A stretch of DNA of 64,000 bases from Clostridium sp. NkU-1 (GTDB lineage: Bacteria; Bacillota_A; Clostridia; Lachnospirales; Lachnospiraceae): contig BBDR01000003.1 in NCBI GenBank assembly GCA_001312405.1, forward strand, positions 1 through 64,000, written 5' to 3'. Each line of letters starts with the position of its first letter. The first letter of the stretch is position 1. Positions 20,340 to 31,134 of the stretch are shown in pieces. The notes under the pieces are model-generated. The model ran no database searches and was not told the DNA's origin. It was given only the letters and a program-made list of their open reading frames with translations. The position numbers and the translations under genes are program-made.

Positions 20340-21756
20340 GTGTTCAGACGTAAGGCGGCACATCACGATATGGCTGATGTGAATGTATATACGGCAAAAA
20401 GATTAAACGACATGGCAAACTCTTTAGGTGAGCTTGCCAGAGCTTGTACAGATGACTTGTCAGCAGAACAGGGACTTACAAAGGAAGACGGCATTGCGGC
20501 CCTGCAGACGGCAGCGGCTATGGTATGCGCAGGCTGCAACAAATGCATTGTGTATTCCGGCAAAGAACAGGACAATCAATATTATCTGCAATATCTGGTT
20601 CGTGCATTTGAACAAAAAGGGAGTGTGGACTACGGGGACATGCCCCGTTTTTTTCTGGAAACCTGTAAAAGGAAAGATGATTACATGGTCCAGCTGAACC
20701 GGGGGCTTGGCAGAGCCACCATGAATCTGGCCTGGAAAAACCGTTTTTTAGAAAGCCGGGACGCGGTTATCGTCCAGTTTAAGGAACTTGCCGTGATCCT
20801 GGAGGAGTTCTCCCATCAGGTAGAGCATTCCATTGACATAACTCCGGATTGGGAGGATGAAATAAAGCGGGCATTCCGCCGAAATCATATTATCGTTGAA
20901 AAAAATGCTCATTTTAGAATACGAGAATCATCAGAGAGAAGCATTTCTGACCATGAGGACCTTAAACGGCCGGTGCGTAACGGTAAAGGAGGCAGCGGAG
21001 ATCCTGGAAAATGCCATAGAGGAAGGGGAATGGACAGTGGCCCCTGATGGCAGGAACCTGGTGACAAAGCAGGCCGATACCATACGGTTTGTTGAAAAGG
21101 GAGAGTACCGGGTCCTCTACGGTGTGGCAAAGGCAGTAAAAAGCGGGGAAGAGGTGTCCGGAGATAATTACACCTTTGGACAAGTCCAGCCTGGACAGGC
21201 CATTATGAGCCTTTCAGACGGCATGGGAAGCGGCAGGGTGGCCGAGGAGGAGAGCAGACAGGTCATCGAGCTGACGCAAAGGCTGCTGGAGGCCGGATTT
21301 TCCACCAGAGCGGCCCTTAAAATGGTCAATACGGTCCTGCTTTTGACCGGAATCTCCCAGCATCCGGCTACCCTGGACTTATGCTGTATCGATTTAAAGA
21401 CCGGAATACTGGAGGCAATGAAGCTGGGAGCGGCAGCCACCTTTATTCTCAGTGAAAAGGGAGTGGAGCTTTTGGAAGCCGGTGAGGTTCCCATGGGCAT
21501 CATAAACCCGGTGGAGCCGGTTCTCCTATCTAAAAAGCTGTGGGATGATAACCGGATCATCATGGTAAGCGACGGCGTGCTGGATGCCCTTCCGGCAGAC
21601 GACAAGGAACTGATGCTGACGGAGTTCATTTCCGGAATGCCGGTAAAGAATCCTCAGGATATGGCTGACAGGATCCTTTTGTTCGCAAGATCCTTTAGCG
21701 AAAGGGCGGCAGATGATATGACGGTTCTTGCCGCCGGAATATGGAAAAGAAAATAA
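20340..21756 (+). CDS. spoIIE: SpoIIE-type PP2C serine phosphatase without membrane domain (apparent frameshift)
   Basis: About 471 residues. C-terminal PP2C/SpoIIE phosphatase with the metal-binding motifs SLSDGMGSGRVAEEES, MVSDGVLDALP and DDMTVLAAGIW; the N-terminal ~230 residues match the central regulatory region (ANSLGELARACTDD, CNKCIVY). In Bacillus SpoIIE dephosphorylates SpoIIAA to activate sigma-F. The ten-helix N-terminal membrane domain of Bacillus SpoIIE is absent: GTG at 20340 has AGGAGGG eight bases upstream and the Spo0A-type promoter lies just before. One extra A near 20905 breaks the frame (VEKMLILEYENHQ restored). Confidence 0.85.
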
Positions 21757-21830
21757 TAATTGCAACAGACATGTTTTATGGGTATATTTATAATATAGAG
21801 GGGAGAAAATCAACTAAGGAAGGTGACTGA

Positions 21831-23257
21831 ATGTACAGAACGATATTGGATTATATCAGACGGAACCGGCTGTTTGCTCCGGGGGACCGCGTCATCGTGG
21901 CGCTTTCCGGAGGAGCCGATTCGGTCTGTCTTCTTGTAGTCTTACATGAGCTTAGGAAAGAGCTGGGGCTTGAGTTAAAGGCAGTTCATGTCCATCATGG
22001 CTTAAGAGGGAAAGAGGCGGACCGGGACAGTGATTACGCCAGGCAGCTGTCAGAAGATCTGGGAGTGCCTTTTGCCTGCGTCCGGGTGGATGCAGCCCTT
22101 TATGCCAGGGAACATGGCATGTCAGTGGAAGAAGCGGGAAGGCATCTGCGTTACCAGATTTTTGAGAAAGAACGCCTGGACTTTTCGGGCACAAAAATAG
22201 CGGTGGCCCACCACAGGATGATCAGGCAGAGACCATTCTTTATAATCTGTTCCGTGGAACAGGATTAAAGGGGCTTGGAGGAATGCGCCCGGTACGGGAC
22301 AAAATTGTCCGCCCTCTGCTGTCTGTTGGAAGGGAGGAAATTCTTGCATATCTGACGGAAAAAGGGATATCTTATTGTGAGGACTCCACCAATGCCCAGA
22401 CAGATTATGTGAGGAACCGCATACGAAGGCGGATTTTGCCGGAGATCAGGGAAGAAGTCAACAGACGGGCAGGGGAGAACATTCTTCATGCGGGAGAAAT
22501 GGCCGCACAGGCAGATGCGTATCTGGAAAAACAGGCGGAAGGCATATTAAAGGCCCGGGGAGTATTGGAAACGGATGACGCCGGAAGCGTAACGGCGCGG
22601 GGGATCGATACAAAAGCTCTTTTGGCGGAAGATGACATTATAAAGAACTATGTGATCCGGAGGATGATCCGGTCCGTCAATGAATCCATGAAGAATATTA
22701 CCATGACTCACGTGGAAAGCGCGGCAGCGCTTATTTTTGGTTCTGACAGCAGGCAGGTGGATCTGCCCTGCGGGCTTATTGCGGTGCGTATTTATGATGA
22801 GTTGTGGATAAAAAGGAAAAAACAGGAAGGACCTGTGGATAAGGAAAGGGCTGTTTTGCTCCCTGAACTGGATTTTAAGATATTTCCTTACAAAAAAAGG
22901 CCAGGAAATTCCCAAAAACGGGTATACGAAATGGTTTGATTATGATAAAATCAAATGTGCACTGTCTGTGAGGTATCGGGAAACCGGTGATTACATGACA
23001 CTGGCCGGAGGCGGCAGAAAAACAGTCAAGGCATTTATGATTGATGAGAAGATTCCGAAAGAGGAACGGGGAAAAATACCGCTGGTAGCGGATGGTTCTC
23101 ATGTCCTCTGGGTCATCGGATACCGGATCAGTGAATATTATAAGATAACAGATGATACCCATACAGTAATACAAATGCAGTTAAACGGAGGAACGCTCTC
23201 CGGGCATACTACTATGCCAAAAATACAGGGCAGGAAAGAGGAAAAGACAATGGATGA
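21831..23257 (+). CDS. tilS: tRNA(Ile)-lysidine synthase (two clear and one probable frameshift)
   Basis: Makes lysidine at the C34 wobble base of tRNA-Ile(CAU). PP-loop VALSGGADSVCLL, AVHVHHGLRGKEAD, and HHQDDQAETILYNLFRGTG (restored by one C near 22212). Further: VRNRIRRRILPEI; C-terminal TilS domain (RYRETGDYMTLAGGG, RISEYYKITD). An extra A near 22895 is the second break. Near 23204 the frame runs on into hpt without a stop; one lost G there would give a stop at 23255-23257, overlapping the hpt start. The stop is therefore inferred, and a natural tilS-hpt fusion is the alternative. Confidence 0.85.
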
Positions 23258-23776
23258 TAAGATACGTATATTGTTATCAGAGGAAGAGGTAGCGGCAAGA
23301 GTAAAAGAAATAGCAGAAAAGATCAGCAGGGATTATGAAGGAAAGCCCCTTCATCTGATCTGTATCTTAAAAGGAGGCGTTTTCTTTACCTGTGAGCTTG
23401 CAAAGCGGATCAATCTGCCGCTTACCATGGATTTCATGTCCGTATCCAGTTACGCGCCGGAACGGTGTCCAGCGGAATCGTCAAGATCACCAAGGACCTT
23501 GATGATCCCATCGAAGGAAAAGATGTATTGATCGTGGAGGATATTATTGATTCCGGCAATACTCTGGCCTATCTGATCGAGGTGTTAAAGCAAAGAAATC
23601 CAAACAGCATTGAGCTGTGCACCCTTCTTGATAAACCGGAGCGCCGGGTGAAAGATCAGGTCAAGGTGAAATATACCTGTTTTACCGTGCCGGATCAGTT
23701 TATCATTGGATATGGTCTTGACTACGATCAGATATACAGGAATTTACCATATATTGGAGTTATAGAACAGCAATAA
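23250..23776 (+). CDS. hpt: hypoxanthine phosphoribosyltransferase (apparent frameshift)
   Basis: Purine salvage enzyme, about 175 residues. [20 protein letters not shown] start; [18 protein letters not shown] motif [17 protein letters not shown]; the C-terminal [24 protein letters not shown] is typical. One G is lost near 23456 ([17 protein letters not shown] restored). AGGAAAGAGG precedes the ATG. It lies between tilS and ftsH as in Bacillus. Confidence 0.93.
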
Positions 23777-23785
23777 GGAGGCAGC

Positions 23786-25607
23786 ATGTTGAAACAACAG
23801 CAACCATTCAGAGGCTTGGGCTTTCTGCTCCTTCTGGTCATCATGCTTTTATTTGCCAGTAGGCTGCCCCAAAAGATGGAATCATTACCAACCAGGAGCT
23901 GATGCAGGCGATTGATAATGGGACCATAGCCTCGGCAACTATCAGGCAGAACGATCCGCCCCCAACGGGAAGGATCGAGATGACCATGACTGACAACTCG
24001 TCAAAACAGGCCAATGTGTCCAATGTCATTGAGATTCAGGACCGTTTGGACCGCAATGGAATCACCTATACGGTGGATGCAGTACAAAAGGAAAACTTAT
24101 TCCTGACCATTACGCTTCCATTGATTCTCACAGCGGTAGTTTTAGTTTTTCTTTTCATGCTGATGAATGCCAGGGCAGGGGCAGGAAGCGCTAATGCCAA
24201 AATGATGAATTTTGGAAGAAGCCGGGCTCATCTTGCAAAGGACGCCAATAAGGTGAACTTCAGTAAGGTGGCAGGGCTTGAAGAGGAAAAAGAGGAGCTG
24301 GAAGAAGTCGTTGACTTCTTAAAAAAAATCCTCAGAAGTATACCAGCGTGGGAGCCCGCATTCCAAAGGGGATCCTCCTTGTGGGACCTCCCGGAACAGG
24401 AAAGACCCTTTTAGCCAAGGCAGTGGCAGGAGAAGCCGGAGTACCGTTTTTCTCCATTTCCGGTTCCGATTTTGTGGAAATGTTTGTAGGTGTGGGCGCT
24501 TCCCGAGTGAGAGACCTGTTTGAAGAAGGGAAAAAGCATGCGCCCTGTATTATATTCATCGATGAGATCGATGCAGTAGCCCGCCGCAGAGGAACGGGTA
24601 TGGGCGGTGGACATGACGAGAGAGAGCAGACCTTAAACCAGCTTCTGGTTGAGATGGATGGCTTCGGGATCAATGAAGGGATCATCGTTATGGCGGCCAC
24701 AAACCGTGTGGATATCCTGGATCCGGCTATCCTGCGTCCCGGACGTTTTGACCGGAAGGTAGGAGTGGGAAGGCCTGACGTAAAAGGAAGAGAAGAAATC
24801 CTTAAGGTTCATTCCAAGGAGAAGCCTTTGGGAGAAGATGTGGATTTAAAGAGGATCGCACAGACAACAGCGGGATTTACCGGTGCGGATCTGGAGAACC
24901 TTATGAATGAAGCCGCCATCTATGCGGCCAAGAACAGCAAGAAATTTATCAATCAGGCTGACGTTGACAGGGCTTTTGTAAAGGTTGGAATCGGAGCTGA
25001 GAAAAAGAGCAAGGTTATAACCGAAAAGGAAAAGAAAATTACAGCTTATCATGAAGCAGGCCATGCGATCTTATTCCATCTGCTTCCGGATGAAGGCCCG
25101 GTGCATACCATTTCCATTATTCCTACTGGAATCGGCGCTGCCGGATATACCATGCCATTGCCGGAAAATGACCATATGTTCAATACCAAAGGCAAGATGC
25201 TTCAGGATATCATGGTGGATTTAGGCGGAAGAATCGCTGAGGAGATCATTTTCGGCGATATCACCACCGGAGCGTCCCAGGATATCAAGCAGGCCACGGC
25301 CACAGCAAGGGCTATGGTGACCCAGTACGGAATGTCTGATAAAGTGGGCATGATAAATTATGATAACGACGGTAACGAGGTCTTTATTGGCCGTGATCTG
25401 GCCCATGCCAAGAGCTATGGCAACCAGGTAGCCAATACCATTGACAACGAAGTAAAGCGGATCATTGATGAGTGCTATGAAAAGGCGAAAGATATCATCT
25501 TAAAGCATGAAGAGGTTCTTCACGCCTGCTGTAAGCTGCTCATGGAAAAAGAAAAGATCGGCCAGCAGGAATTTGAAAGCTTGTTTCCTGCAGCAGCAGA
25601 AGGTTAG
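23786..25607 (+). CDS. ftsH: ATP-dependent zinc metalloprotease FtsH (two apparent frameshifts)
   Basis: About 606 residues. Two membrane helices ([17 protein letters not shown] near the start; [20 protein letters not shown] near residue 110) flank a small extracytoplasmic domain. AAA module: Walker [11 protein letters not shown], Walker [15 protein letters not shown], second region of homology [20 protein letters not shown]. Zinc protease HEAGH. Frame breaks: about 23871 (one A lost; [13 protein letters not shown] restored) and the A8 run at 24321-24328, which should be A6 for the invariant DFLKNPQKY. Degrades membrane proteins and regulators. Confidence 0.96.
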
Positions 25608-25636
25608 GAACCCTCTGCAGGCTTGAATAGGATAGA

Positions 25637-25690
25637 AGCGCAGAGTCTGGGAAAATATCTAAGTTTTCACCCCGGAATCTGCGCTTTTTT
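25637..25690 (+). terminator. ftsH terminator
   Basis: AGCGCAGA (25637-25644) with TCTGCGCT (25678-25685), then a T6 run, 30 bases after the ftsH stop. Confidence 0.75.
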
Positions 25691-25913
25691 GTGTCTAGTG
25701 CAGAGACAAAGGAAAAGTGCATAAAAAAATATAAGTAAAAAAAATGATGTTTGTGCACACTTATTTTCACAGTCATGGTATAGTAATAATCGTAAACCCC
25801 CCAATACATTATATAGTTTTTGCTACACCCCATAAGAAACGAAATACCTTCTCCGAAAAACGGTCAGCTGCCCCGCTGGCCGTTTTTTCTGCCTTTTAGT
25901 TAAAAAGGCAGGG
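25691..25913 (+). ncRNA. intergenic region with possible short transcript and two hairpins
   Basis: No gene is visible. An extended -10-like TGGTATAGT lies at about 25776-25784. A strong hairpin, AAACGGTCAGC with GCTGGCCGTTT (about 25858-25886, T6 tail), ends a possible transcript of about 95 nt. A second hairpin, CTGCCTTTT with AAAAGGCAG (25889-25911), follows immediately. Could be a small RNA or a leader attenuator of the glycosidase gene. Confidence 0.3.
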
Positions 25914-25979
25914 TTGTATATTTTGATTCAATCGGATAAAATAGAATATATAGACAACGAGAAAGGAAATGAAAATCAT

Positions 25980-28045
25980 ATGTGCTTCCAGGCTGAGGCG
26001 TTAAATAGAGATGCATTATTTACTGATGAGACAGAAAGCTTCCGATTCCCGGCTGAACCCGGTGTGGGGGATGATGTGATTCTGCTTTTCCGAACAGCAA
26101 AGGATAATGCAGACCAGGTCTGTTATATCCAGGAGGGATTAAACGATGAGACTGCCATGGAAAAGGCAGAATCTGACGGGCTATTCGATTATTATAAACA
26201 TAGATTGACGGCAGGGTATGAGAAAATCAGCTACAGCTTTAAGGTAGTCAAAGGCGGAGAAGTCTGCTACTTTAACCGGCTGGGGGTTTCAGGGGATAAT
26301 CCGGAAGGGTTTTACTTTCGCATTGTCCCCGGTTTTTCTACACCTGACTGGGCAAAAGGGGCCGTCATGTATCAGATTTATGTGGACCGGTTCTGCAATG
26401 GAGATGAGTCCAATGATGTGGTGGACGGAGAGTATGTATACATTGGCCGTCCGGTATCCAATGTACAGAACTGGGGGAAATATCCTGACCAGATGGACGT
26501 AGGGGATTTTTACGGCGGCGATCTGCAGGGCGTATGGAACAAGCTGGATTATTTAAAGAGCCTTGGCGTTGATGTAATATATTTTAATCCTATTTTTGTA
26601 TCCCCATCCAATCATAAATATGACTGCCAGGATTACGACTACATTGATCCTCATTATGGCGTGATTGTAAAGGATGGAGGGCAGCCGGTACCATCCGATG
26701 CAAAGGATAACCAGTTTGCCACAAAATATATGATCCGGACAACGGATAAGGAAAATTTAGAAGCCAGCAATGAATTTTTTGCCCGGTTTGTGGAAGAGGT
26801 GCACAAGCGGGGGATGAGGGTCATCCTTGATGGGGTATTTAATCATTGTGGTTCCTTTAATAAATGGCTGGATGGGGAACGGATCTATGAGATGTCTGAA
26901 AAATACCAACCAGGAGCCTATGTGTCAAAGAACAGTCCATACAGGACATTTTTTTAAATTTTACGATGAAGAAGCCTGGCCCTATAACCGTTCCTACGAC
27001 GGCTGGTGGGGGCATGAAACTCTTCCCAAGCTTAATTATGAGGATTCCCGGACTTTGTATGAGTATATCCTAAAAGTCGCCCGGAAATGGGTTTCCCCGC
27101 CCTACAACGTAGATGGCTGGCGCCTTGATGTGGCGGCAGATTTAGGCCACAGCAGCGAATACAACCATAAGTTCTGGAGAGATTTCCGAAAGGTGGTAAA
27201 GGAGGCAAATCCGGAGGCCATTGTACTGGCAGAGCATTACGGTGACCCGTCCAGCTGGCTCCAGGGGGACCAGTGGGATACTGTCATGAATTATGATGCC
27301 TTCATGGAGCCGGTAACCTGGTTTTTGACGGGTATGGAAAAACACAGCGATGAAAGCAACTTAAGCCTGTTTGGCGACGGAGAAAGCTTTTTTTAAGTCC
27401 ATGAACTACCATATGAGCCGTATGATGACAGGCTCCATTCAGACGGCTATGAATGAACTGTCAAACCATGACCATTCCCGCTTTATGACCAGAACCAATG
27501 GCCGGGTGGGACGGACTTCCACTCTGGGGCCGGAAGCAGCTTCCCAGGGCATTCATAAGGGGATTTTCAGGGAGGCGGTTATGATCCAGATGACCTGGCC
27601 CGGTGCACCTGCGATTTATTATGGGGATGAGGCCGGTGTCTGCGGCTGGACAGATCCTGATAACCGGAGAACCTATCCCTGGGGCAGAGAGGATTTAGAG
27701 CTGATCGAGTTTCACCGGTATATGACAGGACTTCATCACAGCATACCGGCACTGCGGTTTGGGTCCTTAAAGCAGCTTCTTGCCGGGAACCATCTCATTT
27801 CTTACGGGCGTTTCTGGAAGGACAGCATTTGCGCCGTGGCGGTCAATAACCTGGCGGAAGAACGGCAGATCAGTATCCCTGTATGGCAGCTGGGAATGAA
27901 GGATGGAGAAACCATGGCCCGATACATGCTGACCTGTGAAAACGGGTACAATGCAGGCAAAGTTCCCTATGAGGTGAAGGGCGGCCAGGTGCTTGTCTCC
28001 ATGCCGGGAACAAGCTCTGTTTTGCTTGTGGCTGACCAGAATTAG
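25980..28045 (+). CDS. GH13 alpha-glycosidase, neopullulanase/cyclomaltodextrinase-like (two apparent frameshifts)
   Basis: About 687 residues, cytoplasmic (no signal). An N-terminal beta domain (TESFRFPAEPGVGDDVILLF) precedes a GH13 barrel with region I DGVFNHCG, region II GWRLDVAAD (nucleophile Asp), region III VLAEHYGD (acid Glu) and region IV LSNHDHSRF, plus APAIYYGDEAGVCGWTDPDN. Hydrolyses alpha-1,4/1,6 linkages in maltodextrins or cyclodextrins. Each break is one extra T in a T7 run: about 26950 (RTFFKFYDEEAWPYN) and about 27390 (ESFFKSMNYHMS). The start at 25980 is a choice; TTG at 25914 is in frame. Confidence 0.88.
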
Positions 28046-28070
28046 AAAATTTAATTTTTTTATAAAAACC

Positions 28071-28100
28071 TTGATTTTTTTAATGTCCCTGTGATAAAAT
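28071..28100 (+). promoter_or_regulatory. sigma-A promoter of the tRNA-Tyr/tRNA-Leu unit
   Basis: TTGATT (28071-28076), 18-bp spacer, TAAAAT (28095-28100), 28 bases before tRNA-Tyr. Confidence 0.65.
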
Positions 28101-28127
28101 AACACTCGCTTGCTTAATAAAAAGCAT

Positions 28128-28209
28128 GGGTGGGTTCCCGAGCGGCCAAAGGGGGCAGACTGTAAATCTGTTGTCGACGACTTCGAAGGTTCGAATCCTT
28201 CTCCACCCA
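28128..28209 (+). tRNA. tRNA-Tyr (anticodon GTA)
   Basis: Acceptor GGGTGGG pairs with TCCACCC; anticodon stem-loop GCAGA-CTGTAAA-TCTG gives GTA; long variable arm (class II) as expected for bacterial Tyr; T-arm GGTTCGAATCC. CCA is not encoded. Confidence 0.95.
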
Positions 28210-28249
28210 GTCCGTACCGTTGTTAAGAACTGAAGCGGTATATGAGAAT

Positions 28250-28335
28250 GCCGGCGTGGCGGAACAGGCAGACGCACAGGACTTAAAATCCTGCGGGACT
28301 TACCTCCCGTACCGGTTCGATTCCGGTCGCCGGCA
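28250..28335 (+). tRNA. tRNA-Leu (anticodon TAA)
   Basis: Acceptor GCCGGCG with CGCCGGC; anticodon loop CAGGA-CTTAAAA-TCCTG gives TAA; long variable arm; T-loop GGTTCGATTCC. CCA is not encoded. Forms a unit with tRNA-Tyr. Confidence 0.95.
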
Positions 28336-28346
28336 TGATGAAAAAG

Positions 28347-28383
28347 AAACCTTGTACTCCGATATGGAGCACAGGGTTTTTTT
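28347..28383 (+). terminator. terminator of the tRNA-Tyr/Leu unit
   Basis: AAACCTTGT (28347-28355) with ACAGGGTTT (28371-28379), inner CTCC/GGAG, then a T7 tract. Confidence 0.8.
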
Positions 28384-28418
28384 AGCGTTTAAAAATAAGA
28401 AAATCAGGTATATCAGTT

Positions 28419-29360
28419 TTATCTGCTTCCAGCTATTTTCAAAAACTCCTCCATTGCCCGGGTGAAACGTCTGCCAGTCTTCCAATAGAAATACAAGTTT
28501 CGCTGGCAAATGTTACCTTCGATCTTATAATAGATAACATTTGGATGAGACAGGACCTGTGCGATCAGTGTGTCACTGATAAAGGATATTCCCATTCCCG
28601 AACAGGTTATATTATAAGAAGTAAGCTGCTGGTCAAGTTCAAATACAATTTCCGGAGCAATGTCATATTCCTGAAGGATTTCTATTGCCCGCTTCCTTGT
28701 ATCGTTCTCAGGCTTCAGCATAATAAATGGCTCTTTCTCAAACAGTTTCAGCGGTGCCGGTCTAATATCTTCTTCCAAATAGGAACCATCAAGAATTTGT
28801 TTCACAGGAACCTGGTACTGCTTTGCTTCCCGGTTAATTTCAAAGGTTTTGGGCACAGCCAGAAGCAAATGTTCTTTCTTGTAAATACTGCTGTCAAATA
28901 TGGCTTTGTCCAGGGAACAATTATCAATCATCAAATCAATTCTGCCGTTTTGGAGATATGATGCCAATGCGGCTGTGCTCTCTTCAATCAATTCTACCTT
29001 AACCATTGGAAAGCGTTGGGTAAATTTCCCAATTAAAGGAGGCAGTACCCAGGAAGAAAAAAAGGCTGCTTCCCCCTAAGACCAGCTTTCCTATTTTCAA
29101 ATCTCCCCAGTCATTCACAAAATTGTAAAATTCACTTTCAATAAAAAGTATTTCCTCCACAGACTTAATATATTTTTCTCCACATTCTGTCAGCGTCAAA
29201 GGCTTTGTACTTCTGTCAAAAAATTGGATAGCCGATTTTATTTTCTATTCTTTTTATGGTAGCGCTTAGGGAAGGCTGAGAGATAAATAACTTTTTTTGC
29301 TGCGTTGGAAAAACTTTGTTCTTTGTACACCATGTATACATAATCCATTCCCTTAAACAT
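28419..29360 (-). CDS. LysR-family transcription regulator (three apparent frameshifts)
   Basis: About 312 residues. N-terminal winged HTH: MDYVYMVYKEQSFSNAAKKL, FISQPSLSATIKRIE, FDRSTKPLTLTECGEKY. The C-terminal substrate-binding domain includes VKVELIEEST and LQNGRIDLMIDN. All three breaks are single extra bases in A/T runs, near 29297, 29235 and 29060. Transcribed divergently from aspartase, so it probably controls aspA, its own gene, or both, in response to aspartate or a related metabolite (inference from position). The start at 29360 has GGAGG six bases upstream. Confidence 0.85.
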
Positions 29361-29421
29361 CATGAACCTCCAATTTGGTTATATAACTTTAGAATTATAC
29401 TTGTTATAAGAATATACGTAT

Positions 29422-29450
29422 TTGATTATATTATATATAAATTCTATAAT
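29422..29450 (+). promoter_or_regulatory. sigma-A promoter of aspA in the LysR/aspA divergent region
   Basis: TTGATT (29422-29427), 17-bp spacer, TATAAT (29445-29450). The surrounding 130 bases are very AT-rich. Upstream TATAAC/GTTATA-like dyads could be LysR sites, but none is decisive. Confidence 0.65.
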
Positions 29451-29496
29451 AAATACAATACAAAATGGCATTTTGCCAATTACGGAGGAATAATCA

Positions 29497-30943
29497 TTGG
29501 ATAATAAAAAATAACAAAGATTACCGGATAGAAAAGGATTCCATAGGAATCAAAGGTGTACCTGGTAATGTGTATTATGGAGTACAATCAATGCGCGCGG
29601 CAGAAAACTTTCATATTACCGGTCTCAACATTCACCCTGAAATCATTAACAGCCTTGCTTACATAAAAAAAGCGGCAGCAATTACCAATCTTGAGATCGG
29701 TCTTCTGGACAAAAAGACTGCAGAAGCCATTGTTCAGGCATGTGACGAAATTCTGGCTGGAAAATTCCATAAAGACTTTATCGTTGATCCGATCCAGGGC
29801 GGAGCAGGAACTTCTCTGAATATGAACGCCAATGAAGTGATAGCCAACCGTGCCATTGAGCTTTTGGGCGGACAAAAGGGCGATTATTCCATTGTGAATC
29901 CCAATGATCATGTAAACTGCGGGCAGTCCACAAATGATGTCATTCCAAGCGCCGGGAAAATGACTTCATTAAGGCTTCTTAAAAATTTGAAAAAAGAACT
30001 TCTCCGGCTGAATAAAGCATTTTGTGAAAAAGCTGTCGAATTTGACCATGTTCTAAAGATGGGACGCACCCAGATGCAGGATGCTGTTCCCATTCGGCTG
30101 GGACAGGAGTTTACCGCCTATTCAACAGCAATTATGCGTGACATCCGCCGTATGGACAAAGCAATGGAAGAAATGTGTACTTTAAATATGGGCGGAACAG
30201 CCATAGGGACAGGTATCAATGCAGATGTGAGTTATTTGAAACGTATTGTGCCTAATTTAGCTAAGGTGTCAAATATGGAATTGGTGCAGGCTTCCGATCT
30301 GATAGATGCAACACAAAATCTCGACTCTTTTGTTGCCGTATCAGGTGCAGTCAAGGCCTGCGCTGTAACATTGTCTAAAATTGCCAATGATCTTCGCCTG
30401 ATGTCTTCCGGACCAAGAACAGGCTTTCAGGAAATCAACCTTCCTGCCAAGCAAAATGGTTCATCGATCATGCCCGGTAAAGTAAATCCGGTTATTCCTG
30501 AAGTTGTGAATCAGGTCGCTTTTAATATTATAGGCAATGATGTAACCATTACCATGGCCGCAGAAGCCGGACAATTAGAATTAAATGCATTTGAACCAAT
30601 CATTTTTTTATTGTATGTTCCAGTCGATTGACACTCTTGCCTATGCCGTACAAACATTTGTAGATAACTGCGTATCCGGCATTACGGCGAATGAAACAAG
30701 ATGCCGTTATTTAGTAGAAAACAGTATAGGAATCATTACAGCGATTTGTCCCCATGTTGGTACCAAAAGGCGGCAGATATTGCCAAGAAAGCCATAAATA
30801 GCGGCAAATCCGTAAGAACATTAATTCTCCAGGAAAAACTTATAAGTGAAGAAGAACTGGACCTCATATTAGATCCGGTACATATGACAGAGCCAGGGAT
30901 ATCAGGCAAAAACTTATTATTAAAGAAAAAACGGGAAGCATAA
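29497..30943 (+). CDS. aspA: aspartate ammonia-lyase (three apparent frameshifts)
   Basis: Converts aspartate to fumarate and ammonia; fumarase/aspartase superfamily, about 481 residues. Conserved GNVYYGVQSMRAAENF, QGGAGTSLNMNANEVIANRA, the catalytic-loop signature GSSIMPGKVNPVIPEVVNQV, and the aspartase-type end HVGYQKAADIAKKA. The start is TTG with CGGAGGA seven bases upstream, followed by one extra A; alternatives lack a ribosome site. Other breaks: T7 near 30605 (extra T) and near 30762 (T lost). Divergent LysR gene upstream. Confidence 0.92.
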
Positions 30944-31044
30944 ATGCGGGATAGAGAAAACAGGGCGAAAATCATTTTACAGGAGACTGTTTACCCAGTT
31001 TGTAAAGAATTGCCTAAATAAATGTAAAACATTAGTAAAATTCG

Positions 31045-31070
31045 TATAGTTTCTGAATATTTTCCGATAT
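31045..31070 (+). promoter_or_regulatory. possible sigma-28 (SigD) chemotaxis-type promoter
   Basis: TATAGTTT (31045-31052) and TCCGATAT (31063-31070) resemble TAAA ... GCCGATAA with 14-15 bases between. It lies 65 bases before a chemoreceptor gene, as expected for the motility regulon. Confidence 0.4.
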
Positions 31071-31134
31071 ACCCATTAGACCGCTGTAATTGCAATGACA
31101 GAGGGGTAAAATGGATATCGGAGGATAACATAAT

